From Acinetobacter chengduensis (lineage in GTDB: Bacteria; Pseudomonadota; Gammaproteobacteria; Pseudomonadales; Moraxellaceae), in the NCBI RefSeq assembly GCF_003664645.1, contig NZ_RCHC01000005.1, positions 160,641-224,640 of the forward strand: 64,000 nt of DNA, in the 5' to 3' direction. Shown here piece by piece: positions 1-9,469 of this stretch; position 1 is the stretch's first letter, and the number at the start of each line of letters is the position of its first letter. The notes beneath the pieces were generated by a model that searched no databases, had not been told where the DNA came from, and saw only the letters and a program-made list of their open reading frames with translations. The position numbers were made by a program, and so were the translations under genes.

Positions 1-2742
1 TCTAAAATCTGGGAATCAGCCAATAAAATGCGCTCAAAGATTGAGGCGAATGAATATAAAGACTATATCCTAGGGTTCATGTTCTACAAGTTTCTCTCTG
101 ATAAAGAATTAAGTTTTTTAGAAGCCAATGACTTTGCACAGTCAGATATTGAAGCACTGACAGAAGAAGATGCTGAAACCGTAGAATTTATTAAAAATGG
201 TATCGGTTATTTCATTGCTTATGATGACCTGTTCTCAACATGGCTCAATAAAGGCTTAGACTTTACCGTTGCTGATGTCCGTGATGCGCTATCCGCTTTC
301 TCACGTCACATTCATAGCTCTCACAAAAAAGTGTTTGATGGCATCTTTAAGACATTAGAGACAGGTCTAAGTAAATTAGGCGATAACTCAAATAGCCAGA
401 CCAAAGCGATCAGTGACTTGTTGCAACTGATCAAAGTCATTCCAATGAATAACAAGCAAGACTATGACGTGCTTGGTTTCATTTATGAATACTTAATTGG
501 GTCTTTTGCTGCCAATGCAGGTAAAAAAGCAGGTGAGTTCTATACACCGCACGAAGTTTCAGTCCTCATGTCTGAAATTATTGCGCATCATTTAAAAGAC
601 CAGCCTGAAATCAAAATTTACGATCCAACAAGTGGTTCGGGGTCATTGCTGATTAATATTGGTAGTTCTGTGGCGAAGCATGTCAATGATGCCAATAAAA
701 TCAAATACTACGCACAAGAATTAAAAGAGAATACCTATAACTTAACCCGTATGAACTTGGTGATGCGTGGTATTTTACCTGCCAATATTGTGGCGAGAAA
801 TGCCGATACTTTAGAAGATGACTGGCCATTTTTTGAAGACAATGATCCCATCAATACTTACGAACCACTCTATGTAGATGCAGTGGTATCGAATCCACCA
901 TATTCACAAGCCTGGGATCCAGCAAATAAAGATGCAGACCCTCGATACAAAGAATTCGGTTTAGCCCCTAAAACTAAGGCGGATTATGCGTTCTTGTTGC
1001 ATGATTTATATCATTTAAAACCAAATGGCATTATGGCGATTGTCTTACCACATGGCGTATTGTTCCGTGGCGGTGAAGAAGAGCGTATACGTACCAATTT
1101 AATTAAGAAAAACCACATTGATGCGATTATTGGTTTACCTGCCAATATTTTCTTTGGTACAGGTATTCCAACGGTCATCCTTATTTTAAAACAACAACGT
1201 CCAACTACAGACGTGTTGATTGTTGATGCATCTAAAGGCTTTGTGAAGCTCGGTAAAAACAACCATCTTCAAGCATCGAATATTAAGAAAATTGTCGATG
1301 CTGTGATTGAGCGTAAAGATGTTGAGCAGTTCTCACGTCTAGTGACGCAAAAAGAAATTCAGGATCAGGGCTACAACCTGAATATTCCTCGTTATGTAGA
1401 CTCTTCAGCAACGGCTGAAACATGGGATATCTATGCCACGATGTTTGGCGGTATTCCGAAAAAAGAAATTGATGCGCACAGTGCATATTGGAAGGCATTC
1501 CCACAATTACGCCAAGACTTATTTACAGAAAGCGATACGCCTTACGTGAATTTGGCGACAACTGAAATTAGCCAAGCGATTCACAGCCATCAAGATGTGA
1601 AGGGCTTTGTGACTCAGTTTAATACCGCATTTGCTGATTTTAAGGATTACTTAAAAGGCGAACTCATTGGCAAAATGCAAAGCTTGCATATTGCTCAACA
1701 AGAAAATGTTTTAAGTAAAGACATATTTAAACGTTTAGCTGATATTCCATTGGTGGATAAATATCAGGCTTACCAAGCTTTAGATGACCAATGGCAAGGT
1801 ATTGCAGGTGATTTGGAGATTATTCAATCTGAAGGTTTGGATGCTGCCAAAATCGTTAATCCAAATATCGTGATTAAAAAGAAAGATGGTAAAGAGCATG
1901 AAGTACAAGAAGGTTGGGTAGGCTATGTATTGCCATTTGATCTTGTACAGCAGCGTTTATTGTCTAAAGAGTTGGAAGCATTAAAAGCCAAAGAGCGTGA
2001 ACTTGCAGAAGACAGTGCAGAGATTGAGTCTTTGATGGAGTCTTTATCTGAAGAAGATAAAGAGCAATTGTTAAATGAAGCCAATGATGCCTTTGTGCCT
2101 GCTGAAATTGCTAAAGCCTTGAAGCAAGCGTATGCCGAAATTGAAACGCCTGAAATTGTGGCACTCAATGAGTATCTTGAGTTTTTAGCTACAGATCCAA
2201 AGCCTAAAAAGCCCCCAAAAGAGCAGTTTGTAAAAGACCATGCAGAAGTGCAATGGTCAAATATTGAAGCGAATAAAGACGGTACTTATGCGGCACCAAA
2301 AGTTAAAGCGTATTTAAAGCAATTGCGCTCAGGCTTTAGTTTTGAAGAAGGCAGTTTAGAGGCAACTTTGGTACAGGTCGATGAATTACTTGCACAAGAG
2401 AAAGAGTTAAAAGCACAGATTAGTAAAGACGAAACTGTACTGCATCTTTTAACCAAATCTACCATTGAAGCTTTAGAAGATGCTCAAGTTAAAGCATTGT
2501 TAGAAGCGAAGTGGGTTGAACCGATTGTTTCTGCGATTTTGGCATTGCCGAATGAAGTGATTGAGCATTTGACTGATACGGTACAGGCATTAGCAGATAA
2601 GTATGCAGTAACCTATACGGAAACTACGCAGAAGCTGACAGAAGCAGAGCATAGCCTTGCAGACTTGATTGATGACTTAACAGGTGATGAGTTTGATATG
2701 CAAGGTTTGGCTCAGTTTCAAGCATTGTTAAAAGGGGTGTAA
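1..2742 (+). CDS. hsdM: Type I restriction-modification DNA methyltransferase subunit HsdM (5' end outside window)
   Basis: N6-adenine methyltransferase subunit of a type I restriction-modification complex; with HsdS it marks host DNA. The reading frame is open from base 1 and encodes SKIWESANK before the first ATG at position 28. That is the conserved HsdM N-terminal helical region, so the true start lies upstream of the window. Seen: SAM-binding motif DPTSGSGS near 622-645 and catalytic NPPY near 892-903. The protein exceeds 900 residues, longer than classical HsdM of about 500-800. The extra length is a Glu/Lys-rich, probably coiled-coil C-terminal region (about 1900-2740). Its stop is one base from the hsdS GTG start, so the two are translationally coupled. 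Confidence 0.95.
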   Translation, partial: SKIWESANKMRSKIEANEYKDYILGFMFYKFLSDKELSFLEANDFAQSDIEALTEEDAETVEFIKNGIGYFIAYDDLFSTWLNKGLDFTVADVRDALSAFSRHIHSSHKKVFDGIFKTLETGLSKLGDNSNSQTKAISDLLQLIKVIPMNNKQDYDVLGFIYEYLIGSFAANAGKKAGEFYTPHEVSVLMSEIIAHHLKDQPEIKIYDPTSGSGSLLINIGSSVAKHVNDANKIKYYAQELKENTYNLTRMNLVMRGILPANIVARNADTLEDDWPFFEDNDPINTYEPLYVDAVVSNPPYSQAWDPANKDADPRYKEFGLAPKTKADYAFLLHDLYHLKPNGIMAIVLPHGVLFRGGEEERIRTNLIKKNHIDAIIGLPANIFFGTGIPTVILILKQQRPTTDVLIVDASKGFVKLGKNNHLQASNIKKIVDAVIERKDVEQFSRLVTQKEIQDQGYNLNIPRYVDSSATAETWDIYATMFGGIPKKEIDAHSAYWKAFPQLRQDLFTESDTPYVNLATTEISQAIHSHQDVKGFVTQFNTAFADFKDYLKGELIGKMQSLHIAQQENVLSKDIFKRLADIPLVDKYQAYQALDDQWQGIAGDLEIIQSEGLDAAKIVNPNIVIKKKDGKEHEVQEGWVGYVLPFDLVQQRLLSKELEALKAKERELAEDSAEIESLMESLSEEDKEQLLNEANDAFVPAEIAKALKQAYAEIETPEIVALNEYLEFLATDPKPKKPPKEQFVKDHAEVQWSNIEANKDGTYAAPKVKAYLKQLRSGFSFEEGSLEATLVQVDELLAQEKELKAQISKDETVLHLLTKSTIEALEDAQVKALLEAKWVEPIVSAILALPNEVIEHLTDTVQALADKYAVTYTETTQKLTEAEHSLADLIDDLTGDEFDMQGLAQFQALLKGV

Positions 2743-2743
2743 T

Positions 2744-3898
2744 GTGGAAAATCAAAAATGCCCTGAAGTGAGATTTAAAAAATTTGATAGATTATGGGAT
2801 TCCAAACTTATTGAGGACATACTCAAAATTAAAAGTGGTATGTCTCAAAAGAATGTTGAAGTAGAAAAAGGTATCTATCCAATTTTAGCTACTGGTGGTG
2901 AAATTGGCAGAACAAATACAGCACTTTATGATAAAGAAAGTGTACTTATTGGTCGAAAAGGTACGATTGATAAGCCGTACTATATGAATTCACCCTTTTG
3001 GACTGTAGATACTTTATTTTATTCTGAATTATCTTCAGAAGTAGTAGGATATTTCGTATATTCGATTTTTCAAAAAATTAATTGGCGCCATCATAATACT
3101 TCGACGGGTGTTCCTAGTCTTACAAGTTCAGCAATCCATGCGATAGAAATTAATATTCCTGATAAAACAGAACAAGGGCAAATAGGTAACTTCTTCCAAA
3201 ACCTTGATGAGTCCATTGCATTACATGAAAAAAAACTAGCTCAAACCCAAAACTTTAAAAAAGCGATGTTAGAAAAAATGTTTCCGAAACAGGGGAGTAA
3301 GCGTCCTGAAATTCGTTTAAAAGGGTTTAGTGGGGATTGGGAAAAGAAAAAATTAGAAAATGAAGTAGAGTTTTTTAGTGGATTAACTTATTCACCAAAT
3401 GACATTACTGATAAAAATGGAACTTTAGTATTAAGATCATCAAACGTACATGATAATCAGATTGTTACTGAAAATAATGTATATGTAGATAATGAAGCCA
3501 TTAATGTTCAGAATGTTGAAGTTGGAGACATTATAGTTGTAGTCAGAAATGGTTCAAGAAACCTTATAGGTAAGCATGCTGTTATCAATGAAAAAATGGA
3601 AAATACCGTTATTGGTGCTTTTATGACAGGAGTGAAAGCGTCTAATCCATATTTCATTAATGCTTTATTTGATACAAATCTGTTTGATGTCGCTGTTAGT
3701 CGAAATCTAGGCGCTACTATTAATCAGATTACTACGGCAATGTTTAAAGAAATGGAATTTAGTTTCCCAAATGAAGATGAACAGATTGCACTAGGTCAGT
3801 TTTTTCAAAAAATTGATGAAACATGTCTATTGCTAAAACAACAACTTCAAACCTTAAAAAATCTGAAACAAGCATTGTTAGAAAAAATGTTTGTTTAA
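2744..3898 (+). CDS. hsdS: Type I restriction-modification specificity subunit HsdS
   Basis: Specificity subunit that sets the DNA target for HsdM and HsdR. The 384 residues hold two target-recognition halves: one opens with VRFKKF...W near residue 9, the second with IRLKGFSGDWEKKKLE near residue 188. Each is followed by a helical spacer ending in a similar motif (KKAMLEKMFPKQ and KQALLEKMFV). Start is GTG at 2744, behind AGGGG at 2732-2736. An ATG two bases upstream opens a frame that stops almost at once. The target sequence cannot be predicted. The TRDs are less conserved than the linkers, as expected. Confidence 0.95.
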   Translation: MENQKCPEVRFKKFDRLWDSKLIEDILKIKSGMSQKNVEVEKGIYPILATGGEIGRTNTALYDKESVLIGRKGTIDKPYYMNSPFWTVDTLFYSELSSEVVGYFVYSIFQKINWRHHNTSTGVPSLTSSAIHAIEINIPDKTEQGQIGNFFQNLDESIALHEKKLAQTQNFKKAMLEKMFPKQGSKRPEIRLKGFSGDWEKKKLENEVEFFSGLTYSPNDITDKNGTLVLRSSNVHDNQIVTENNVYVDNEAINVQNVEVGDIIVVVRNGSRNLIGKHAVINEKMENTVIGAFMTGVKASNPYFINALFDTNLFDVAVSRNLGATINQITTAMFKEMEFSFPNEDEQIALGQFFQKIDETCLLLKQQLQTLKNLKQALLEKMFV

Positions 3899-3908
3899 TC
3901 ATTGTTAT

Positions 3909-3936
3909 ATCCCCCTTGATGTAAGGGGGATTTTTA
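3909..3936 (+). terminator. Hairpin with T-tract between hsdS and hsdR
   Basis: Perfect 9-bp stem (3909-3917 with 3923-3931), 5-base loop, then a run of T. It looks like an intrinsic terminator but sits inside the hsd operon, so it may partly attenuate hsdR relative to hsdMS. Confidence 0.75.
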
Positions 3937-3971
3937 AAATCTAAATACTGACTTTATAAAACCAAACAAAT

Positions 3972-6900
3972 ATGACTTTTAAAAGTGAAACAGCATTCGA
4001 ACAAGCACTCATTGACCTCCTTTTAAAAAAAGGTTGGCAAGATGTCATTAAAAACCCAACGGAACAGGATCTCATCGATAACTGGGCAGAGATTCTTTTC
4101 CAAAATAACCGAGAAATTGATCGATTGAATAATCAGCCTTTAACTCAAGGAGAAATGGCTCAGATTATTGAACAGATCAATACACTCCGCACGCCTTTTG
4201 CCCTGAATGGATTTATTAACGGTAAAACTGTATCCATTAAACGTGATAATCCAAATGATGAACTACATTGTGGTAAAGAAGTCAGCTTAACTATTTACGA
4301 CCGTCAGGAAATTGCAGCAGGTAAAAGCCGTTATCAAATTGCGCAACAACCGAAATTCCCAACCAAATCTACAATCTTAAATGACCGTCGTGGCGACTTA
4401 ATGCTGCTCATTAATGGTATGCCAGTGTTTCATATCGAGCTAAAACGCTCAGGCGTGCCAGTGAGTCAAGCGGCACACCAAATTGAAAACTATGCACGTT
4501 CGGGCATCTTTACAGGTTTGTTTGCATTGGTACAAATCTTCGTGGCAATGAACCCAGAAGAAACATGGTACTTTGCCAACCCGGGACCCGATGGCACATT
4601 TAACTCAGATTTCTATTTTAATTGGGGAGATTTTAATAACGAACCTGTGAACTATTGGAAAGATATTGCGGGGAATCTGCTTTCTATACCCATGGCACAT
4701 CAACTGATTGGTTTCTATACCATTGCTGATAAAACAGATGGTATTTTAAAAGTCATGCGCAGTTATCAGTGTTTTGCTGTACATGAAATCACGGATCGGG
4801 TGGCAAGTATTGAATTGGATGGTCGAGATCGTTTAGGGGGGTATATTTGGCATACCACTGGATCTGGTAAAACCATGACCAGCTTTAAAGCAGCCCATTT
4901 GATTGCGCTGAGCAAAGATGCAGATAAAGTGATTTTCTTAATGGATCGTATTGAGTTGGGTGTGCAGTCACTTGAGCAATATAACAACTTTGCTGAAATT
5001 GAAGACTTTGTCCAAGCCACTGAAAATACCCACGCTTTGGTCAGTAAGCTCAAAAGTAAAAATCCAAATGAAGTCTTGATCGTAAGCTCAATTCAAAAAA
5101 TGAGTAATATCAAAGATGAAGATGGCGGTTTAAATGCACATGACATTGAACTGATCAATAAAAAACGGATTGTCATCATTGTAGATGAAGCACATCGCTC
5201 TACATTTGGTGAAATGTTGATGACCATTAAAGATACCTTCCCACAAGCAGTATTCTTTGGTTTTACAGGTACACCAATTCAAGAAGAAAACGAAAAAAAT
5301 ATGAATACCACTGCAACGGTATTTGGTAATGAATTACACCGTTACAGCATTGCAGATGGTATTCGAGATAAAAACGTTTTAGGTTTTGACCCTTATTTGG
5401 TTTCAACCTATAAAGATTCTAAATTGCGTAAAGAAGTTGCACTGTATCAGGCAAAAGCCAATACAGAAAAAGAAGCCATCGATGATCCTGACAAAAAAGC
5501 AGTCTATCAACACTTTATGGACAGTAAGCAAGTTGAAATGGCAGGGCGTATAGATAAGTCTGGCAAATACATAAAAGGAATCGAAGACTATCTGCCAACA
5601 TCACAATATCATCGTACTGAGCATCGCAATAAAGTTGTTGAAGATATTAAAGACAATTGGATGCAGTTTAGCCAAAATCATAAATTCCATGCCATGTTTG
5701 CAACCAGTAGTATTCCTGAAGCAATTGAGTACTATCGACTGATTAAAACGTCGATGCCAGAGCTAAAAGTCACAGCCTTATTTGATCCAAATATTGATAA
5801 CAATGGTAATGCTGCCTTTAAACAGGATGGCTTAGTTGAAATTATTCAAGACTACAATGCACTTTATGGTGTGGACTTTAGTTTAGCTACTCATGCCAAG
5901 ATGAAGAGAGATATTGCAGATCGCCTATCACACAAAGAAGCCTATAAACGCATCGAAAATACGCCTGAAAAACAGCTTGATCTGTTAATTGTAGTGGATC
6001 AAATGCTGACAGGTTTTGACTCAAAATGGGTTAATACGCTGTATTTGGATAAGGTATTAGAATATGCAAACTTAATCCAAGCCTTCTCACGTACCAATCG
6101 CTTGTTTGGCAAAGATAAGCCATTTGGCATTATTCGTTATTATCGTCGTCCGCACACCATGAAGCGTAATATCGATGCTGCGGTAAAATTATATTCAGGT
6201 GATAAGCCATTGGCTTTATTTGTCGATAAATTGCCAAGCAATTTAAAAAACATTAATGACATCTTCGAAAAAATTGATGACCTATTTAAAAATGCTAATG
6301 TATCTAATTTTGAGAAGTTACCAGAAGACGATCAGTCATGTGCATTATTTGCAAAACTGTTTAAACAACTCAACGAATATCTTGAAGCGGCTAAAATTCA
6401 GGGCTTTAAATGGGATAAGTTAAGTTATGAATTTACTGATGAGCATAAAAAGAAATTTACGATTCAATTAAAGTTGGATGAACAAACCTTCTTAGTTCTG
6501 GCACTGCGTTATAAAGAACTGTTCTCGAATGGCGGTGGTGGCGGATCAGGTGGTGGGAGCATACCTTTTGAAGTAGAAGGCTATTTAACAGAAATCGATA
6601 CAGACAAAATCGATTCAGATTACATGAACAGTCGTTTTGATAAATATCTGAAAGCACTGCGTAATGGTGATTTAGAACTTTCTATTGAAGATGCGTTAAA
6701 TGAATTGCATAAGAGTTTTGCAATGCTCAGTGCCGAAGAACAGAAGTTTGCCAATATCTTCTTGCATGATGTACAGAGTGGAGATGTGACTCTTGTAGTT
6801 GGTAAATCGTTCAGGGATTACATTACTGAGTATCAATTCCAAGCACAAGAAGATGGAATTCATGATCTTGCAGAAGCACTAGGACTCGATGAAACGAAGT

Positions 6901-7109
6901 TAAGACAACTCATGAATACGCAGGTGACTGTAAACAACATCAATGAGTTTGGACGTTTTGATGAGCTTCTAGCTTCGGTGGATAAAGCCAAATCAAAACA
7001 ATACTTAGAAGCTAAAGACGGAGCTACTATTCCTCCTTTCAAAGTGAATATTCGAGTGGATGCAATGTTGCGGAAATTCATCTTAAGTAACGGTAAAGAT
7101 TTAGCATAG
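3972..7109 (+). CDS. hsdR: Type I restriction endonuclease motor subunit HsdR
   Basis: Restriction and DNA-translocation subunit, 1045 residues, normal for the family. An N-terminal PD-(D/E)XK nuclease is visible as RRGDLMLLINGMPVFHIELK (about residues 138-157; D and ExK catalytic residues). A superfamily 2 motor follows, with Walker A TTGSGKT near 4856-4876, a DEAH-type box (VDEAHRS near 5182) and the FTGTP motif near 5263. A Gly/Ser run (GGGGGSGGGS, 6529-6560) resembles the Gly-rich loop of EcoR124-like HsdR proteins. A hairpin separates it from hsdS, so it may have its own promoter or be read through. The C-terminal helical domain should contact HsdM. Confidence 0.96.
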   Translation: MTFKSETAFEQALIDLLLKKGWQDVIKNPTEQDLIDNWAEILFQNNREIDRLNNQPLTQGEMAQIIEQINTLRTPFALNGFINGKTVSIKRDNPNDELHCGKEVSLTIYDRQEIAAGKSRYQIAQQPKFPTKSTILNDRRGDLMLLINGMPVFHIELKRSGVPVSQAAHQIENYARSGIFTGLFALVQIFVAMNPEETWYFANPGPDGTFNSDFYFNWGDFNNEPVNYWKDIAGNLLSIPMAHQLIGFYTIADKTDGILKVMRSYQCFAVHEITDRVASIELDGRDRLGGYIWHTTGSGKTMTSFKAAHLIALSKDADKVIFLMDRIELGVQSLEQYNNFAEIEDFVQATENTHALVSKLKSKNPNEVLIVSSIQKMSNIKDEDGGLNAHDIELINKKRIVIIVDEAHRSTFGEMLMTIKDTFPQAVFFGFTGTPIQEENEKNMNTTATVFGNELHRYSIADGIRDKNVLGFDPYLVSTYKDSKLRKEVALYQAKANTEKEAIDDPDKKAVYQHFMDSKQVEMAGRIDKSGKYIKGIEDYLPTSQYHRTEHRNKVVEDIKDNWMQFSQNHKFHAMFATSSIPEAIEYYRLIKTSMPELKVTALFDPNIDNNGNAAFKQDGLVEIIQDYNALYGVDFSLATHAKMKRDIADRLSHKEAYKRIENTPEKQLDLLIVVDQMLTGFDSKWVNTLYLDKVLEYANLIQAFSRTNRLFGKDKPFGIIRYYRRPHTMKRNIDAAVKLYSGDKPLALFVDKLPSNLKNINDIFEKIDDLFKNANVSNFEKLPEDDQSCALFAKLFKQLNEYLEAAKIQGFKWDKLSYEFTDEHKKKFTIQLKLDEQTFLVLALRYKELFSNGGGGGSGGGSIPFEVEGYLTEIDTDKIDSDYMNSRFDKYLKALRNGDLELSIEDALNELHKSFAMLSAEEQKFANIFLHDVQSGDVTLVVGKSFRDYITEYQFQAQEDGIHDLAEALGLDETKLRQLMNTQVTVNNINEFGRFDELLASVDKAKSKQYLEAKDGATIPPFKVNIRVDAMLRKFILSNGKDLA

Positions 7110-7113
7110 TGAT

Positions 7114-7143
7114 ATAAGACAAGGCCATATGGCTTTGTCTTAT
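7114..7143. terminator. Bidirectional terminator between convergent hsdR and TIGR02391 gene
   Basis: 13-bp imperfect stem (7114-7126 with 7131-7143, one wobble) and 4-base loop, followed by TTTT on the plus strand. It lies between convergent genes and includes the stop codon of the minus-strand gene. Confidence 0.7.
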
Positions 7144-7973
7144 TTTGATTCTATTGTTATTGCTTCAGCTTCTAGTAGGTATAACTCATTGATCAATAAA
7201 AACTCTCGGTACTGATGAATTAAGTTTTCATCTTTCTCGCGATGGGCACGAGCATTCCTGAATGCCATATATGCACCCGTAAATAAATTGATTCGACCTT
7301 TGATCTCGGCACTGTCTGGTACATCCCAAGTGAGAATGGCATTTTCACCTTGAAAGACTTGAGCAAATAGCTTGGTGCTATGCTCACGAATACCTGTACG
7401 TGTACGAATAATATCTTCAAGACGTTTATACGCTTTTGTTAAAGCAGAGTCGGGATCTTGCTTAAACAGTAACGCTAAGTCAAAAATTCTGTCATCAATA
7501 ATGGAGTAGGGTAATTCTAAAGGGTAGTAACACTTTGACTTAGTATTTTGAGCTACTTCATTTTCGAAGGGATAGATATAATCATGTAGACGAATAGGAC
7601 GAATGATTTTTTGCTGATAAATAAAATCGATATCCTGATCATTTAATGATGAGTTATTCAATCTATTGAGAAGCTTTGTAGGTATTAGAATTTCTTCAGT
7701 TTCAATTCTATGTTTGCTTAAAAGAGCTAATGCTTTCGCTAGGCCCTTTGGTCCTTCACCTGAATAACCAGATGTAAAGCCAGAGCGAATGACGTAATAA
7801 TTTTCGGTTAGATCTTGCAGGATAAAGGCATGAGATTGTTTACTTGTCAGCAATAGAGCGTAACTTAGATCTGCATGAGTTTGGATCAAATTGTGCAGGC
7901 TTAATAGACATGTTTCTGTCATGCCTTCTTCACCTAAATAATCGACACGATAGTAATTTTCTGTTTTAAACAT
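7140..7973 (-). CDS. TIGR02391 (Ymh) family protein beside the hsd operon
   Basis: 277-residue protein of unknown function. The C-terminal about 120 residues (KLFAQVFQGENAILTW ... GAYMAFRNARAHRE) match what I recall of TIGR02391/PF09509, a domain often found near restriction-modification and other defence genes. The conserved R-N-x-R-A-H segment is about 45 residues from the end. The N-terminal half is not recognised. Convergent with hsdR, so not co-transcribed with it. I infer a defence-associated role from family context; a HEPN-like RNase fold is possible (R-N-x-R-A-H resembles the HEPN RxxxxH signature) but not shown. Confidence 0.65.
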   Translation of the reverse strand: MFKTENYYRVDYLGEEGMTETCLLSLHNLIQTHADLSYALLLTSKQSHAFILQDLTENYYVIRSGFTSGYSGEGPKGLAKALALLSKHRIETEEILIPTKLLNRLNNSSLNDQDIDFIYQQKIIRPIRLHDYIYPFENEVAQNTKSKCYYPLELPYSIIDDRIFDLALLFKQDPDSALTKAYKRLEDIIRTRTGIREHSTKLFAQVFQGENAILTWDVPDSAEIKGRINLFTGAYMAFRNARAHREKDENLIHQYREFLLINELYLLEAEAITIESK

Positions 7974-8155
7974 TTTTATAAATAGAGAATTATTGTTCGA
8001 AAAGATGATGGGGTAAATTGGGGTAAAAATCTAGTACTTCAAATTTTCTAATAGTTAGATTTCATTAAAGATTTCGGGTGAGTTCAATTGCCACCACCTC
8101 CTTTATTTAATAACGATTTCAAAAAGAAGAAAATTAAGAAATATAATAAACTTTT

Positions 8156-8172
8156 ATGACATCTCCTGTCAT
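8156..8172. promoter_or_regulatory. ATGACA/TGTCAT inverted repeat upstream of the 54-aa gene
   Basis: Perfect 6-bp arms (8156-8161 and 8167-8172) around a 5-base spacer in the otherwise non-coding 7974-8254 gap, about 83 bases before the small gene and 357 before the WYL regulator gene. Its form fits a dimeric repressor site. No T-tract follows. The remainder of the gap shows nothing I recognise. Confidence 0.3.
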
Positions 8173-8254
8173 TTTCATGCCTTATCTTCATCTTTCAGTT
8201 GAATAGTTACTTTAAGCAAATCAAGTTTAAAAGCAATATTGAAAGGAAATTTAC

Positions 8255-8419
8255 ATGAAAATATGTCCTTATACATTTACCAATAAGCATAAGATGAAGG
8301 CATTAAAGCGTATTTTTAGGGCTTTTCTTTTTGGAAAAATAAATAAATTTGAGTTGAAAAAGTACTATGTAGCCATGTTGCATTTGGAGCGTTATTTAGA
8401 TCGACTAAACTCTATTTAA
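8255..8419 (+). CDS. Small basic protein, 54 aa, unknown function
   Basis: ATG at 8255, TAA at 8417-8419, preceded by GAAAGGAAA, a good ribosome binding site at 8241-8249. The product is Lys/Arg-rich and begins MKICPYTFTNKHKMKALKR; no membrane segment or known motif is visible. It precedes the WYL regulator by about 110 bases in the same direction. Supported by the Shine-Dalgarno sequence and location; function unknown. It could be a small accessory or nucleic-acid-binding protein of the operon, or chance coding. Confidence 0.45.
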   Translation: MKICPYTFTNKHKMKALKRIFRAFLFGKINKFELKKYYVAMLHLERYLDRLNSI

Positions 8420-8477
8420 AGAAAAATGAAGCTTATTTTTTTTGTGAATTGGTGTAACTTTTTGTATTTTTAATGTG

Positions 8478-8494
8478 TTATATTTCAAATATAA
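8478..8494. promoter_or_regulatory. 17-bp perfect palindrome just upstream of the WYL regulator gene (candidate operator)
   Basis: Eight-base arms (TTATATTT and AAATATAA) flank a central C, ending 35 bases before the regulator ATG. HTH-WYL regulators of defence loci commonly bind inverted repeats in their own promoters, so this is a plausible autoregulatory site. AT-richness raises the odds of chance. Confidence 0.4.
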
Positions 8495-8529
8495 ATCAAG
8501 TATTACTTTTGAATAATTAGAGATAATCT

Positions 8530-9432
8530 ATGCAACGTGATGATTCTATTCATGAGCGTTTAGCTGACAGATTGGCCAATATTTTAACAAAGTTAAATAT
8601 GGGGTATCAGTTAAGTATAAAAGAACTCGCCGAAGAGTTTGGGGTAAGTACTCGTACGATTTCGAGAGATTTTGATCGCCTCACTACTTATTTGCCGATA
8701 CAGCAGGATGTTGAAAATAAAAGATATTATCTGGAGTCAAATTATTTAGGGAAAATTGCTCCGAAGGATATCCGCAATTTTGCACAGCTATCAGGAATTA
8801 GTCATTTGTATCCGTCATTGGATATGTCTTTTCTACGTGAACTTTTAGATAGTCGAGCTCATCAGATTTATAGTGCTAAGGGGTACTCTTTTGAAGATGC
8901 AAGTCAGTTTAAAGGACTATTCAAAGTTCTTGGAAAAGCAATTCAAGAATATCGACAAATTGGTTTTGTATATAAAGGAGAACCTAGACTGGTTCAACCT
9001 TATCGCTTGATTCATCATCATGGTAGTTGGTATTTGGCAGCAGTTAGAAAAGATCAATTGCGTACTTATCGCATTTCACATATTCAGCTTACGCACTCTT
9101 CGCATGATTATTCACAATTTATTCCAGATCAAAATATTGTAAAACTTGTGGAAGATGATGACAGCATCTGGTTTGGACAGGATAAACAGGAAATCATTTT
9201 ATCTATTGATAGTCAGGTTTCTTTTTATTTTAAGCAACGTCCGATACTGCCCGAGCAGCAAATTGTCAAAGAGTTACATGATGGTGGATTGCTGGTTTCT
9301 TCTAAAATTATTCATCATACCCAATTATTACCTTTAGTTCGCTACTGGATTCCACATATCAAAATTGTGAGTCCTAAAAGTTTACAAAACGATCTTGAAC
9401 GGGGACTAAGGGACTATTTAACAAATTATTAA
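8530..9432 (+). CDS. HTH/WYL-domain transcriptional regulator
   Basis: 300-residue DeoR/YafY-like regulator. An N-terminal winged HTH (about residues 8-50, with LAEEFGVSTRTISRDFDRL) is followed by a WYL domain (about residues 140-190; WYLAAVRKDQLRTYRISHI) and a C-terminal WCX-like extension (about 210-300). WYL proteins act as ligand-responsive repressors or activators, and many sit at the head of phage-defence operons (BrxR and CapW types). Only a short gap separates its stop from the first dynamin gene in the same direction, so it probably regulates its own operon through the upstream palindrome. The sensed ligand is unknown. Confidence 0.88.
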   Translation: MQRDDSIHERLADRLANILTKLNMGYQLSIKELAEEFGVSTRTISRDFDRLTTYLPIQQDVENKRYYLESNYLGKIAPKDIRNFAQLSGISHLYPSLDMSFLRELLDSRAHQIYSAKGYSFEDASQFKGLFKVLGKAIQEYRQIGFVYKGEPRLVQPYRLIHHHGSWYLAAVRKDQLRTYRISHIQLTHSSHDYSQFIPDQNIVKLVEDDDSIWFGQDKQEIILSIDSQVSFYFKQRPILPEQQIVKELHDGGLLVSSKIIHHTQLLPLVRYWIPHIKIVSPKSLQNDLERGLRDYLTNY

Positions 9433-9469
9433 TTTAGGGCTTAAGATAAACAATATTGGTTTGGAAATA

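Noticed and set aside
6529..6560. GGGGGSGGGS run in HsdR that resembles an engineered linker
   Set aside because: EcoR124-like HsdR proteins naturally carry a Gly-rich loop here, so no sign of cloning.
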